Source: Guadua angustifolia (Eukaryota; Streptophyta; Magnoliopsida; Poales; Poaceae). From it: a DNA stretch of 64,000 bases. The notes beneath the pieces were generated by a model. The model was not told the origin of the DNA. It ran no database searches and was given only the letters and a program-made list of their open reading frames with translations. Both the position numbers and the translations under genes were made by a program. Positions 10,901 to 21,242 of this stretch are shown one piece after another. The first letter of the stretch is position 1; the number at the start of each line of letters is the position of its first letter. The stretch is from assembly GCA_036346375.1 (NCBI GenBank), contig CM070517.1, positions 47,278,200-47,342,199 on the forward strand, given 5' to 3'.

Positions 10901-12491
10901 AGATTTCTTTTCCCGAAACCTTCGGTTCAGCATTCACTATTTTCATGTTTTCGGGGTTTTTCTTTGCTCAAATGAATTTTCGGTCTTCATAGCTCTCGAA
11001 GAGAATTTCGAGACGGATCTTTTCTGCGTTGATGATTTTTGCATTTGAGCAATGGTTTAATAGCTATAATTGATTTTGTGCTGCTATTTGCATCTTGTGG
11101 ATAAGTTCTTTTGGAAATTGGATTTAATTGTATCTTAGCCTCAAAATGTTTCCTCTCTTGCATAACTTCGGAGTTTATTATGGAAAAGAAAATGTCCTTG
11201 TAAGTTCAAGAGTGAGTTTGAATGTGTTTTATCCATTGTCTCTCTTACAAGTGGATGTCAAGATTAAATTTGAATGAGTTTCAAATATTTTTATTGTAAA
11301 TTGGTATAATGAAATCTTCAATTGGTATCTTGAATTTTTCAAATTGCATGCAAGTAGAATTATCATGCTTATCATCTATATCGTGCATGTTGTACCTAGA
11401 CATTATCAAACTAACTTGGGTCAAATTAAAAGATATTTGTTCCCGAAAATCGTGTGCTTGTCTATTGATGTTCAAGGTATTGGAAAAGGGGTCATCTTCG
11501 ACGGTGGGATGAAGGAAATGGAGAGGAGCTCCATTGTCCGAGGGATCTAAGGCCGGGCGCGATGATCATGACCGATACGAACATGCGATGGACAAGAACC
11601 GACAAAGGGACGTATTTCTCTTTGACTACATTCAATAATGTCTTTGCACACCATTATGCTCAATTGTCTCATTTTAAATGGTGTTGTACCTTTCAATTGG
11701 TATCATTAATTGGTATCTTTCAAGAGGTATCCTCTAATCCTAAAGTGTTTTGAAGTGTCATCTAACTTGCATTTGGCATTATCAAGAATTAAAAGATACA
11801 TATGAGTGACACATTGCAAAGAGGTATGCCCTCGATAAGTTTATGAAATTCTTGATCATGAAAGTGCATCTTACTGATACAATTTTGATTCATGATCTTG
11901 TATACATCTTGTGATCATATAAGTAATTCCTTCTTGTGTAATCTTCTCTATATGATCTTGATTGTTAAAATTTAATTGGATCATAAGCATATGCTTAAGA
12001 TATATAAATTTGCTATATGATCTTAATGTTTAAAGAATGAATATTCTCCATATGAAATCATATTCATATGTCATGATTTAAGCATCACTTACATATTGTG
12101 AATCATGACTACATTTAAATTGGTATCATTTGAAAAATCTATTACCTAAATCTTGGATATAATTGGTATCATATCTTGCCTAGATTTAGGGAGCTTAATA
12201 TTATTGTCCTATTCCTAGCTTCTTCTTTTATTTTTATCTTGTTCTCCTAATCCTTTTATTGAGTGTGCAATCAAGGGGAGAATTTATTGAATGAACAATA
12301 AGGATCTCTTAAGCACCTTTTTGGGATTAATGACAAAAGGGGGAGAATTTATGGATTTACCAATTGTCCCCTAATCGATCGACGATATTTTGTAAGTATG
12401 GTCTCTTATTGTTTATTCATGCTTGTTTTAATGCTAAATATCTTAATATTGTCATTTGGTGCAATTGATAATAGGTTTGTCATAAATCACC
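7935..12491 (+). other. Non-coding interior of element A
   Basis: About 4.5 kb of AT-rich DNA follows gag with no ORF of known retroelement type. The block at 8221-10200 is clearly related to 52435-54340 of element B, including GGGGGAGTGTTAATTCATAT at 8225-8244, which looks like a polypurine tract followed by a TGTTA LTR start. At 10395-10545 there is a cluster of CGGACATTCGA-type motifs like those in the LTR. From about 11300 to 12170 the string TTGGTATC recurs. Purine tracts occur near 12276, 12338 and 12492. Confidence 0.75.
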
Positions 12492-12504
12492 AAAAAGGGG
12501 GAGA
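12492..12504 (+). other. Polypurine tract of element A
   Basis: AAAAAGGGGGAGA ends one base before the TG of the 3' LTR, the position where plus-strand DNA synthesis is primed. It lies in the loop of a hairpin whose arms are 12474-12495 and 12561-12581. Confidence 0.85.
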
Positions 12505-12505
12505 T

Positions 12506-15090
12506 TGAAAGTGCATTTAGGCACTTATGTTATTGAAAGTGCATTTAGGCACTTATGTTATTTTGGTGATTAATGACAAACGCATATAATGACAATCTAT
12601 GTAATTGAGTAAATGCTTAACTTAGTGCTTAACAAATGACAAACCTCTAATATGATTATATTACTATGAGACTAACATGTTTATTGCTAAGTTGAGTATT
12701 AGTCTCATCTGTTTTGAGGAAAATCAAGTGGAATGGTTAAGCAAAGATAAGGTATGCAATTTTGGTATCTCTTCTATATTTGTTATTGCATTCCTTTTGT
12801 GCAAATGCATAGTGAACTCCAAGTAGCATGTTGATTATATATATGCACATTGGTTCATGTCATACTTATTTGTGCATATATATTCATTTGAGTTCATTAT
12901 GTGCTTTGTTTTTAGTATGCATATATTAACTAGATTTAAACTTCGCATTGCTATAGATTGTCTTGGTGCATGCATGTTTTAGTTGTGTATCTTCTCATGC
13001 ACCTCTCCTTAGTGAAGTTTAATCTAGAGTTGGATCACATATTTACTCTTGTTTCAAATATTATTTGCACATGTACAATTCGTGTATATTCTATCATGTG
13101 CTTCATTTAAGTAAAGAATGTGATCCTTGCCATGATTTAATTGATTCATCATATCGGCAATTATCTCTCTAGTGCATATAGATCAATTACATATTCATCA
13201 TGATGCACTTAGTAGAGAACATTTCTTATGTCAAGTGTTTCCATTTATATTGTGCTTTTTTATATGAAACACTTGTGCTAATCAACTGCTCACAAATATC
13301 AATTTCTTCATATCTATTGAGCTTTTGGGACTAATGCTTTTCATGAGTGGTTTGGAAAGAATTAGGTCCCGTGTGTGTATGATGACCAAGGTATCGTGGA
13401 GGATGATCGTTAAGCCGAGGTCAACAAGACGGCGGTATCACCAAGAGTTGAGGACTAAGTCAAGATCGACTTGGCGTGGAGATCGTCGGAGAGGATGATC
13501 AAGTCAAGGTTGATAGGACGAGAGTCTCATGAGGTGAATCGAGTCAAGTTGGACAAGGCGAAGATGTCATCAATTATATGGTGAAGGTCTTCATGCACAT
13601 TGCATCCACGGAGAAGACGGCATGCGGATTGAATGTAAGACTTAGATTTCTCGTTTTAATTTGAGTCTGAGGATTGCCGTACTATTAAGAGGGATGCGAC
13701 GTCGAATGACTTTTAGATGTGTCAAGTGCTCAAATGATCCATCCTTATGAAACTTAGAGAGAGAGTGGAGTTGGTGGTGCCGGAAAGTGAGAATTGTAGG
13801 TCTCTTTTGGATTCTTTGTGAAATCTGGATTTATCCTTTGAGATTTGGGTAGTGAGACCTTGTTAGTTGTGTAGCCCTTGTTCTTAGCTTTCAATAGAGT
13901 CCAAAATCACTTAAATCGGAGTCCGGAGTCAAAAGTTATGCTCGTTTTCGTCGGGCTGCTCAGTTCTACTCGGACTATCCGAAGTGCTGTTCGGACTGTC
14001 CGAAGTGAGTTCGGACTATCCGAACATATTTTCGGATATTCCGAGCTGGGTCTCTCTGTTAGCCATGTCTAATGGGTTCGGACTATCCGAACTTGAGCTC
14101 GGACTATCCGAATCGAGTCGAACGTTGAGCAAAGCGGCTAGTTTTTGGAGCCTCTATTTAAACCCCATCCATCCCCATTTGTGGGGGCTGCAACCTTGGT
14201 GATTAGAGGTGCCATACCCTTGTTCTTGAGCCCCAATACACCCCTCTACCCTTAGATCTAAGTGATCCCTTTTGTGTGAAGGGTTGGGAAGAGTGTGAGA
14301 GTGAGGTGTTAGGATTGAGTTGGATTTGAGTTTGAGCACTTGATTTCATCTCCAAGCTTGTTCTTCGTGAGCATTTGTTACTCTTGGAGGTTGAGGACTC
14401 CTAGGCGGCTAGGAGGTCGCCTCTGAGCCACGAAGCTTTGTGTGGTTGGCCGTGGGAGTTTGTGAAGGTTGGATTCGCCTCGCAGAGAAGGAATCAAGAA
14501 GTGAAGGCAAGTGCAAGGTGCAACACCGGCGGCTAGCGGGTTGAAAGAGACCCCGTGTCTTGTGTGACCAAGGCCGGCGAGTGCAAGTGTAACACCGGGA
14601 GGAAAAGGGTTGAAAGAGACCCGGCTCAAGTGTGACCGAAACGCCTCAACGGAAACGAGGATCCCCTCAAGGATCCGAACTTCGGGTGAAAAATCATCGT
14701 CTCCAAGTTTGCTTCTTACTCTTGCTTTAGTATTTGATTTTGAATCTTGAAATTGCCCGATCTACCTTTCTAGTGAGTTTTCGGCTAGATATTCATTTGC
14801 CTCAAGTATTCTAGGCTAACTACTTTAATTTGGTGTATTTAATATCCCTCAAATAGCCTAGATTTAGATTTGCGAGCTGTGTGCTCTGGAGCATTCGGAA
14901 TATCCGAATAGATTTTCGGATTATCCGAATCAGTTTGGAATATCCGAATACAACCTCGGACTATCCGAACTATTCAGACAGTCCGGAGTATTATTCGGAC
15001 ACTCCGAAGGTTCTGTATTCCGCTACGATTTAGTTTAAATTTATAATTCGCCTATTCACCCCCCTCTAGGCGACATCCCCTGTCCTTTCA
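12506..15090 (+). repeat. 3' LTR of element A
   Basis: The repeat is 2585 bp, with the same ends and the same 28-bp tandem duplication as the 5' LTR, so the duplication predates insertion. CGGACTATCCGAA-type palindromic motifs are better preserved here (13965-14125 and 14893-15012) than in the 5' LTR. The TATA-like box is at 14155-14162 and the conserved stem-loop at 14396-14418. Confidence 0.93.
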
Positions 15091-15095
15091 GATAG
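15091..15095. repeat. Target-site duplication of element A, right
   Basis: GATAG, identical to 3564-3568. Confidence 0.93.
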
Positions 15096-15212
15096 GTTAA
15101 TGAGTTGGATCACTAGTATTTATTATATACAAAGCATTAATTACACAAAAACTAAATAGAACAGGCAATAAATGTAGATATTTCATTGTATAGATGTAGA
15201 TCAATGAATTGT

Positions 15213-15250
15213 CCTCTCTCAGTCCAAGTTTATAAAACTTGGATGGAGGG
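15213..15250. mobile_element. Collapsed Stowaway-like inverted repeat
   Basis: CCTCTCTCAGTCCAAGTTT and AAACTTGGATGGAGGG face each other across about 3 nt. These are the two outer ends of a Stowaway MITE with essentially no interior. It sits 18 bp upstream of the TATA box of the defensin-like gene. Confidence 0.5.
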
Positions 15251-15267
15251 TGTATCATTCAACACCA

Positions 15268-15276
15268 CTATATATA
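15268..15276 (+). promoter_or_regulatory. TATA box of the defensin-like gene
   Basis: CTATATATA lies about 80 bp upstream of the ATG at 15353. The paralogue at 19195 has the same CACTATATATAT core about 100 bp before its ATG. Confidence 0.6.
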
Positions 15277-15352
15277 TGTATGTCAAATACTACGATCGAA
15301 CACCACCACCCAAACCTTTCCAGCTATTCCAGAAATCCAAGTAGCCAGAGAA

Positions 15353-15697
15353 ATGGCAGGAATGTTTTCCTCTGTTCTCTGCAAGATCCTCATCGCGTTA
15401 ACCGTGGTTGCTCTCCTTTTTTCCGCTGGTAAGCCCCTCTTTCCCTCACTTCATTTTTTTTAATGGTAGGATCGGGGAAATGCTTTAGTAAATCAACTAG
15501 CTATGAAAAAATTTGTATCGACGACAAAGAATGTACGGAGCCATGTTTATTTACTAGCTTGGAATGATGCAGGGGAAGCGGAGTACGGAGAATGCTATTC
15601 CCGCCCTGAATGCAACAACTACTGCAAGATGAAAGGGTACCTCAAGGGTGGCGAGTGCGTGCCGCCGGACTACATGGACTGCTGCTGCTTTTTATGA
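15353..15697 (+). CDS. Defensin-like secreted cysteine-rich peptide
   Basis: Two exons, 15353-15428 and 15573-15697, joined in phase 1 at consensus GT/AG sites, give 66 residues. Residues 1-26 (MAGMFSSVLCKILIALTVVA onward) form a hydrophobic signal peptide, so the product should enter the secretory pathway. The mature part has seven Cys at 33, 39, 43, 54, 62, 63 and 64, giving C-x5-C-x3-C-x10-C-x7-CCC. The C-x5-C-x3-C core, a GGEC segment and the terminal Cys cluster fit plant defensin-like (DEFL/LCR) peptides, though the first and last Cys of classic defensins are missing. A single intron right after the signal peptide is the usual DEFL structure. AATAAA at 15739-15744 may be the polyadenylation signal. 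Function (defence or signalling) cannot be told from sequence. Confidence 0.85.
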
Positions 15698-16915
15698 ATA
15701 ATGACTAGAACCTATGGAATGTTAATTCCCTGATCTCAAATAAAAGCTAGGATGCTACCCAAAAGAACAGAGATAATTCAGATGCTTGTGGATGTGTTGA
15801 AAATTTTACAGCAATTCTTCCATGCATGCATGCTGAGCAATGGCAACGACATCACTAGCTATACCCTTGGGCTCTGGAGATGAAACTCGATCACGGCTAG
15901 CTTAGGCGCTTAACTTCGATAAGCTCTGAATTAGTATATATATATGCTTATTGGATGGAAGGTCGCAGGATTCCTCTCTGTACTTTCTGCAAACACTCTT
16001 TATCTTCTCTCTGAAATAGCATGACAGAGTTCCTGCCTAAGGTCTGTCGTTTTTTTTTAAAAAAAAAGACGGACAATAAAAAAAACCTGCACGACTTTGA
16101 AAATTTCTTCCAGCCGTACACAGGAGCAAAGAAATAGATGCTACTCTGAAAATGGAATGAATATATGAACATGGAAGAAAAAAGAGGAACAACCATGAAC
16201 GACATACTAGGTACAGTACCGTGTCTTTTTTATACTCTCTCCGTCCCACAATATAAATTTGAGCAATGCTTCGATGCTTTTCCTCTAAATACAAGTTGCA
16301 TAAATCTTAAAGCAAACGAGGAGGTAAGTAATCAACATCTACCATTTATTCGTACTTTAATATTTGTGCAAGTGTCAAAAGGAAAAGCCTCTCTATAAAT
16401 TTATAGCCTACCATACATCCAGACCAAAAGGACATTAAATCTAAGAAAAAATTAATGTTATTAGACCATACATACTTATATTAAGTGATATACTGTAACT
16501 ATTCATCTATTTTTTCAATATTAAAGGAGAGATATACGGTGGAAAATATGTTTTTTAAATTTTAACCAGAAGCTCTAGTATTCACTTAAGAAGAAGATAA
16601 CAGCTGAGCTAAATTCGGCTCTAATTAGTGAGCATGAGCGTGGAGCGGTTCGAACGCGCGAACGCGGATGGGTGGCATGCTTACGTGGCACACGCGCCAA
16701 CCGAGCATGCACATTTGGAAGGATGCACATTACGGGACGAATAGAGAATCAATTAGGGACAAGCACAGTAAAAAGCTATCCTTCTTCGACCAACCTACTC
16801 CAATATTATCTTTCATCCCCCGATAACTCTAAGCCAAAAACCGAAACAAAAACCCCGAGTTCTCTCATTTAATTCTTTTCAGAGATGTGATTGCTGCTCC
16901 GCAAGGGGGCTCTTA

Positions 16916-17178
16916 GGGGCTGCTTAGTTTGAGACCAAATTTGCTAAATCAAACTTTACTAAAAATTGACATACTAAAAATTTAGTCATCAAATTAGTAG
17001 TCAAGATTTGACCGACAATTGGCAAGAAAATGAACTAGGGTGCTAATGGAGAAGAGAATCTAGCCAAAATTTGATCATCAAATTGGTTGTAAACTAAATG
17101 TTTGCTAAATTTGATCAACACTACTAAAATTTAGTAAGACAAATATTAACAACAATTAGAAGCAAACCAAACGACCCC
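16916..17178. mobile_element. Tourist-like MITE with TTA duplication
   Basis: The 263-bp element starts GGGGCTGCTTAGTTTGAGAC and ends with the complement of GGGGTCGTTTGGTTTGCTTC, an imperfect terminal inverted repeat. TTA is duplicated at 16913-16915 and 17179-17181. The AT-rich interior repeats TTTGCTAAAT/ATTTAGTA motifs. Size, TTA target and ends fit PIF/Harbinger-derived Tourist elements. Confidence 0.8.
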
Positions 17179-17788
17179 TTAGCCTCTTACTATGAGCTAG
17201 CCAAGAACTTCATGTAGTACGATCAATCGAGTCATCGTCGCTACCTACACACGAGTCACGAAGGTAGCTAACTAGGGTACTGTCGTCGCATCCATGAGCT
17301 ACGGAGGGAAGAAAGAATTAATGCAGTGCTTATCGGACTGTACAGATATGCTTCTGACGCGTCATGCATCGATCATACGTGTGTTGCGCGCACCACATGT
17401 AAGGTGCAAGACAGCAACAAGAGAGCATACGTACGGCTGTTCACGAATCTCAAAGCACAAGCCTACCGTGTCCTTCCCAGATGGCACGCATGCATGAATA
17501 TTGGGGGGCGTTGTGGGACTCTGCAGCTGCTGATGTCATCGTGATTGGATGCTTTTTTTTTTGGAGGACACTCCTTTTTACAGGAGGGAGTAAATTTTAG
17601 GATCCTCTGCCTAGAGATAAATCTTTTTTTTAATCAAACATGTATCTTTGAGCTGACGTCATCTTGTCCAGATAGCATGTCAGGTCTGTAGAAGGGAACT
17701 TCATAGTTGCTTCTATGTAGAATCAATAAGATTTATGTAAAATTTGATATGGAAGGTTGAGTTACGTTAGAATATCAATAAACACCAT

Positions 17789-18030
17789 CAGCATATCTTC
17801 AGCACCTAAGCCATAAATAGAGCGCATCATGCCAAATTAGAATTCGAGTCAGCATATCTTCTGCAGCTAAGCCATAAATAGAGCGCATTGTACCGAATTA
17901 AAATTTTAAAGTCAGCACATCTTTTGCAGCTAACACATAAATATAGAGAATTAGGCCACATTAATTCAATTCATCATATATGTCTTTTGCACCTATGTCA
18001 TAAATAAAACACTATAAGTTAGAGCAAGAA
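17789..18030. repeat. Four-copy tandem repeat, about 60 bp
   Basis: Units begin at 17789, 17850, 17913 and 17972 (61, 63, 59 and about 59 bp). They share CAGCATATCTTCTGCAGCTA then AGCCATAAATAGAG. The first two units are close and the last two more diverged, suggesting stepwise duplication. Confidence 0.8.
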
Positions 18031-18352
18031 ATAAATACGCACATAGTATCATAACAAAGATTTGGATTAATTGAATATATAACATCATGCACCGTGATTA
18101 TATACATTTGCCAGTGCAATGCTGACTAACATTTAACGCTACGTTGTGATATATCGATCTACACATTTGATTTAGATCAATAGTAAAAGATCATGTGAAG
18201 GTCTAACCATGTTGTTGATGAGTATTTGACTATATTTGAGTTAGAAATATGATTTATTTTTAGTAATTGGATAATTATTGTATATCATTTTAGATATTGC
18301 TATGTGTAGGTTTCCTTATTTTTTATTGTCGCAGGATGACGGTGCTAGGTCT

Positions 18353-19064
18353 TAGTTGACGTAAGCTGGAGGTCCAAACGATCGGGAATCGTCGGAGGAT
18401 GACCGAAGCTGCAAGCCTAGAAGACAAGTGAACGACTGAGGGTTAAGTAGAACTCATTCAAGAGTGGAGGATAACTCAATAGTAGATGTAGTTCTCTCCT
18501 CTTGGAGGTTTTGTGTACTCCTTTGAACTTTGGCTACCTTGTTGTGAGGCTTTATAAACTTTCCTTCCAAGAAATAAAATTTTATTTTTCTTACTTTTCT
18601 GAATTTAATTTTAACATTTGCAGTATGTCTTTAATTCAGCATTTAAATTTCACACATTAAATTCTTGCAATTTACCTTTCCACGCATTTGCATTTGCCTC
18701 CCTCCTTCTAAATACTTGTGGATTTTATGTCAAGGATGATTAATTGATTGATTGATAAATCTTCTTTAAATCATATCCTCATCATCTAGACAATCTTTTA
18801 TAAGAACTCAATCTCTTTGCTTAATCTTTGTAGATCATGTTTGAGATTTTTATTTCTTGTGTTCTTACTTGATGTGATAAGTGGGAGAATATCCAAGATC
18901 ATCTTGATCATCATAACCTCACGAGCAAGTTCAAGATCAAGATTCTCTATTTTGCTCCATTGAGCTTGAGTGTTTTAAGTGAGATTTTGGTTGAATCCAT
19001 GGAGTAAGGGAAAAATTTAATTGTGATCATTAATCTCCTCTGATCGCCACTTCGGTCCTTCAAA
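18353..19064 (+). repeat. Possible LTR remnant (R/U5 part)
   Basis: It contains CTCTTGGAGGTTTTGTG near 18498 and ends TCTCCTCTGATCGCCACTTC then GGTCCTTCA. That matches the layout of the downstream LTR parts of elements A and B (CTCTTGGAGGTTG ... TTCACCCCCCTCTAG ... CCTTTCA). No opposite LTR or TSD was found, so borders and identity are uncertain. Confidence 0.3.
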
Positions 19065-19091
19065 TAGGATTGATCCTACCATTGTACAGCA

Positions 19092-19101
19092 CTATATATA
19101 T
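19092..19101 (+). promoter_or_regulatory. TATA box of the second defensin-like copy
   Basis: CTATATATAT about 100 bp upstream of ATG 19195, in the same local context as the box of the first copy. Confidence 0.5.
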
Positions 19102-19194
19102 ACACATGCTTAGATGGCTGCAACGGAGAGTACTCCACTCAAACTATTCTCAGTCATTCCACGGTTAAATCTAAATAGCTAGAACGACATCAGG

Positions 19195-19527
19195 ATGGCA
19201 AAAAAATTCTCTTCTGTCGTCTGCAAGATCCTTCTCACGGTTGCAACCATGGTTGTTCTCCTCTCCTCCTCTGGTAAATCGATCCCTAGACCCGCTAGCT
19301 GCAGTTTTTTTCCCCCTAGACAAGCCGTGGATTGCTGAAGTTGCTTGCTTGGAGTAACTGATCTTTCAGGATGCATGCAGGGGAAGCCGTCAAGTACGGG
19401 TGGTGCCAAAATGGGTGCCTGGAGATCCAGCCTGACTGTAACGCGTGGTGCAAGAGGTCAGTCAGGGTACCCCAAGGGCGGCGAGTGTGTCGAGCCGCTC
19501 GTAAAAATCTGCTGCTGCTGGGAATAA
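19195..19527 (+). pseudogene. Second defensin-like gene, frameshifted
   Basis: The structure matches the intact copy: exon 1 19195-19273 encodes a signal peptide (MAKKFSSVVCKILL onward), a phase-1 GT/AG intron follows, and exon 2 starts at 19381 with the same GEA junction. Exon 2 reads through four Cys (GWC, NGC, PDC, AWC). At 19457-19464 GTCA is tandemly repeated and moves the frame by 4. The expected second half (GGEC, then ICCC and a stop at 19525-19527) is therefore out of frame, and the shifted frame loses the conserved Cys cluster. Splice sites, TATA box and AATAAA (19563-19568) are intact, so transcription could persist. A functional variant peptide is possible but less likely than a recent pseudogene. 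Confidence 0.75.
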
Positions 19528-19684
19528 TTAATAGCGTCTACGAAATGAAATCTTCCATACGAAATAAAACGGCATGTGATGTGTTTGCCACCTAAAAAAA
19601 AGACATAAAAAAAAGGGAAAATCGATCATTTGCTCCACCTTGTATGCGACTTAATTTGATTATTTATTAGGACTAAGTGAAGCT

Positions 19685-19700
19685 CAAATACCGCATTTTT
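19685..19700. repeat. LINE target-site duplication, left
   Basis: CAAATACCGCATTTTT, exactly repeated at 20091-20106 on the other side of the LINE fragment. Confidence 0.85.
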
Positions 19701-20090
19701 TTTTGAAAACGGCAGCCGCCGTGTATATATTAGACGAGGAGAAAAAGTCCAGTTACAAGAAATGAATTACAAGGTGCGAAGGCCGCACCCAAGGGCAGGG
19801 AAGAAGAGCAAAGCAAGGGGGAGGGGAGAGGGAAAGAGGGCCTTGACTAGAGACTTCTGAGCAGGCGCTGAAGCTTCGACGCTCCTACATCAGCCTAGGA
19901 GATAGCGTCGTCCTTTATTAGCCATAGGATTTGATCATGATTCGCCCATTCGTGGCGGAAAACCCTATTGTTTCGCTCCTTTCACCAGTGCCAACAGGTT
20001 AGGATAATGATAGATTTAAGCCCCTTCCTGTGGGCCGAGAAGGAAAAAATGCGTTGCAGGCACCAGTGCTGAAGATCCACCCCGTGACTC
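19701..20090 (-). mobile_element. 5'-truncated LINE (L1-type) fragment
   Basis: On the minus strand the insert ends in a poly(A) stretch (T run at 19696-19704 on the plus strand) and is flanked by a perfect 16-bp duplication, the hallmark of target-primed reverse transcription. The minus strand encodes the tail of a plant LINE polyprotein: FSAHRKGLKSIIILTCWHW, then KERNNRVFRHEWANHDQILW. Between the two, the conserved WW is broken by a TGA in place of TGG. After the tail the sequence is GC-rich 3' UTR. Only about 390 bp remain; the reverse transcriptase and endonuclease parts are absent. Confidence 0.85.
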
Positions 20091-20106
20091 CAAATACCGC
20101 ATTTTT
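20091..20106. repeat. LINE target-site duplication, right
   Basis: CAAATACCGCATTTTT, identical to 19685-19700. Confidence 0.85.
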
Positions 20107-20510
20107 CATGAGCCACTTGATCATTTGCCCTTCTGAACAATTTTGCCCGTCTTATTGTTCCTCTTCGTCCTTGCTCTAGCTGTCGCCGCTGTACCTCCGC
20201 CACCTCATAAGCAACAAAGATTAAAAAAAAACCAAAACAAAATGATATCTAAAATCATGTACGTGGCGTAAGAGTACTCCAAGGCCTGCGAGAGGCTGGG
20301 CTGAGACAGGAAGACACGAGTGTGGCCACATTCAGCTCTCCTATTTCTTTCCTTCAATGAGTTGCTCATGCCGATCGTATTGCACGAGTAGCATACGTGC
20401 TACAGGTATCAAAGCTTAAGGATAAAGATCCGAACCGCTGCCTTGGGAGGAGACGATTCCTGTAGACGGCCATCGCACGGTAAATGTGGCACGACATATT
20501 TATCTATTTA

Positions 20511-21180
20511 TCTATATAAAGCCCCTGGGATTGGCGAGCGCTCGGCGTATCCACGTCATCGGTCCTCTTCGCGCAATCCGTTCCGTCGTGCGCCCCCCCC
20601 CATCCCGTTGCCGTCGGCGCCAGACGCGTCCGGCCCGTTCCAGATGTGGCGATTTCCTCGCCGTCCTTCGGTGCGATGAGCGGTAGCGCCTCCTGGATTC
20701 GCGCCGTTTTGGGAGGTCTTGCCTTGGCCTCCTCTCGATTCGTTCGCCCCCTCGTTTCCTTCGTTTCTCTCCTGTGTCGGCTGCTTCGCGGGTTCCGCCG
20801 GCCCTCGCTGTCCGCTCCCGCGTCGCCTCGCCCGGTCCACGTCCTCTTCGGCCGTGCTTCTTGCTCCCGTTCCATTCCGCCGCACGGGGGCCGTCCCGTT
20901 GCCGCGGGTGGCGCCTTCGTTGTGCTGCGATGGCTGGTAGCTTCTCCTCCAGTTGCCGTCTTCTTCCAGGCGCGACTATTCCGCAGGCCTCCGCGTCGCC
21001 TCTTCTCGGTTTGCCCCTCCCCTCGGTCTTCTCGTTTGCTCTCCTTTGTGAGCTCCGCTGCCTCCCGGCGTCTGTTTCCGCGTCGCTTCACCCAGTTGAC
21101 GTCTTCTTCAGGCCGGAGGCCCGCCGCTTCCCCCTCCCTCCCTTCGTCCCTGCTGCACTCGTTTAATTGATGCCTGAACT
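20511..21180 (+). other. Helitron-like start and GC-rich block
   Basis: TCTATATAAAGC at 20511, preceded by A, matches the usual 5' terminus of grass Helitrons. The next 650 bp are extremely GC-rich and open in several frames on both strands, as plant first exons and promoters often are. No domain is recognisable in any frame and the long minus-strand frame (20504-21091) is Arg/Glu/Gly low complexity. It is probably another captured promoter or first-exon fragment. No Helitron 3' end was confirmed. Confidence 0.4.
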
Positions 21181-21242
21181 AAATGTTCATTCAAAGGGCA
21201 GCATGTGATCAATATAGCGAGTGATTGCTTTTTTTTCGAGAG

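Larger units (their letters stand above)
3569..15090 (+). mobile_element. LTR retrotransposon A, gag-only, copia/SIRE-like
   Basis: An 11.5-kb element with direct LTRs (TG...CA), perfect 5-bp TSD, an initiator tRNA-Met primer site and a polypurine tract. The interior holds only a broken gag-like region followed by about 4.5 kb of AT-rich non-coding DNA. I see no protease, integrase, reverse transcriptase or RNase H frame, so it could move only with enzymes from another element. Very long LTRs, the Met primer site, CCHC Gag and several purine-rich AAAAGGGGGAGA tracts before the 3' LTR fit the SIRE/Maximus branch of Ty1-copia; that lineage assignment is inference. It shares gag, the downstream non-coding region and LTR motifs with element B at 47118-58678. 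Confidence 0.9.
15745..19190. other. Gene-free spacer between the defensin-like copies
   Basis: No gene is supported. It holds the start of a Stowaway-like element at 16235 (CTCTCTCCGTCCCACAATAT) without a clear right end, a Tourist MITE (16916-17178), a four-unit tandem repeat (17789-18030) and an LTR-like remnant (18353-19064). Confidence 0.5.

Noticed and set aside
7935..12491. Hidden pol genes in element A
   Set aside because: Scanned for integrase HHCC/DDE, reverse transcriptase YVDD and protease DSG motifs in the frames available; none seen. The same holds for 52144-55435.
17294..17497. Third cysteine-containing small protein near the defensin-like genes
   Set aside because: No signal peptide, no Cys spacing and no intron structure like the two paralogues.
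20504..21091. 195-codon minus-strand frame rich in Arg, Glu and Gly
   Set aside because: Low-complexity by-product of a GC-rich block; overlapping frames on both strands are equally open.
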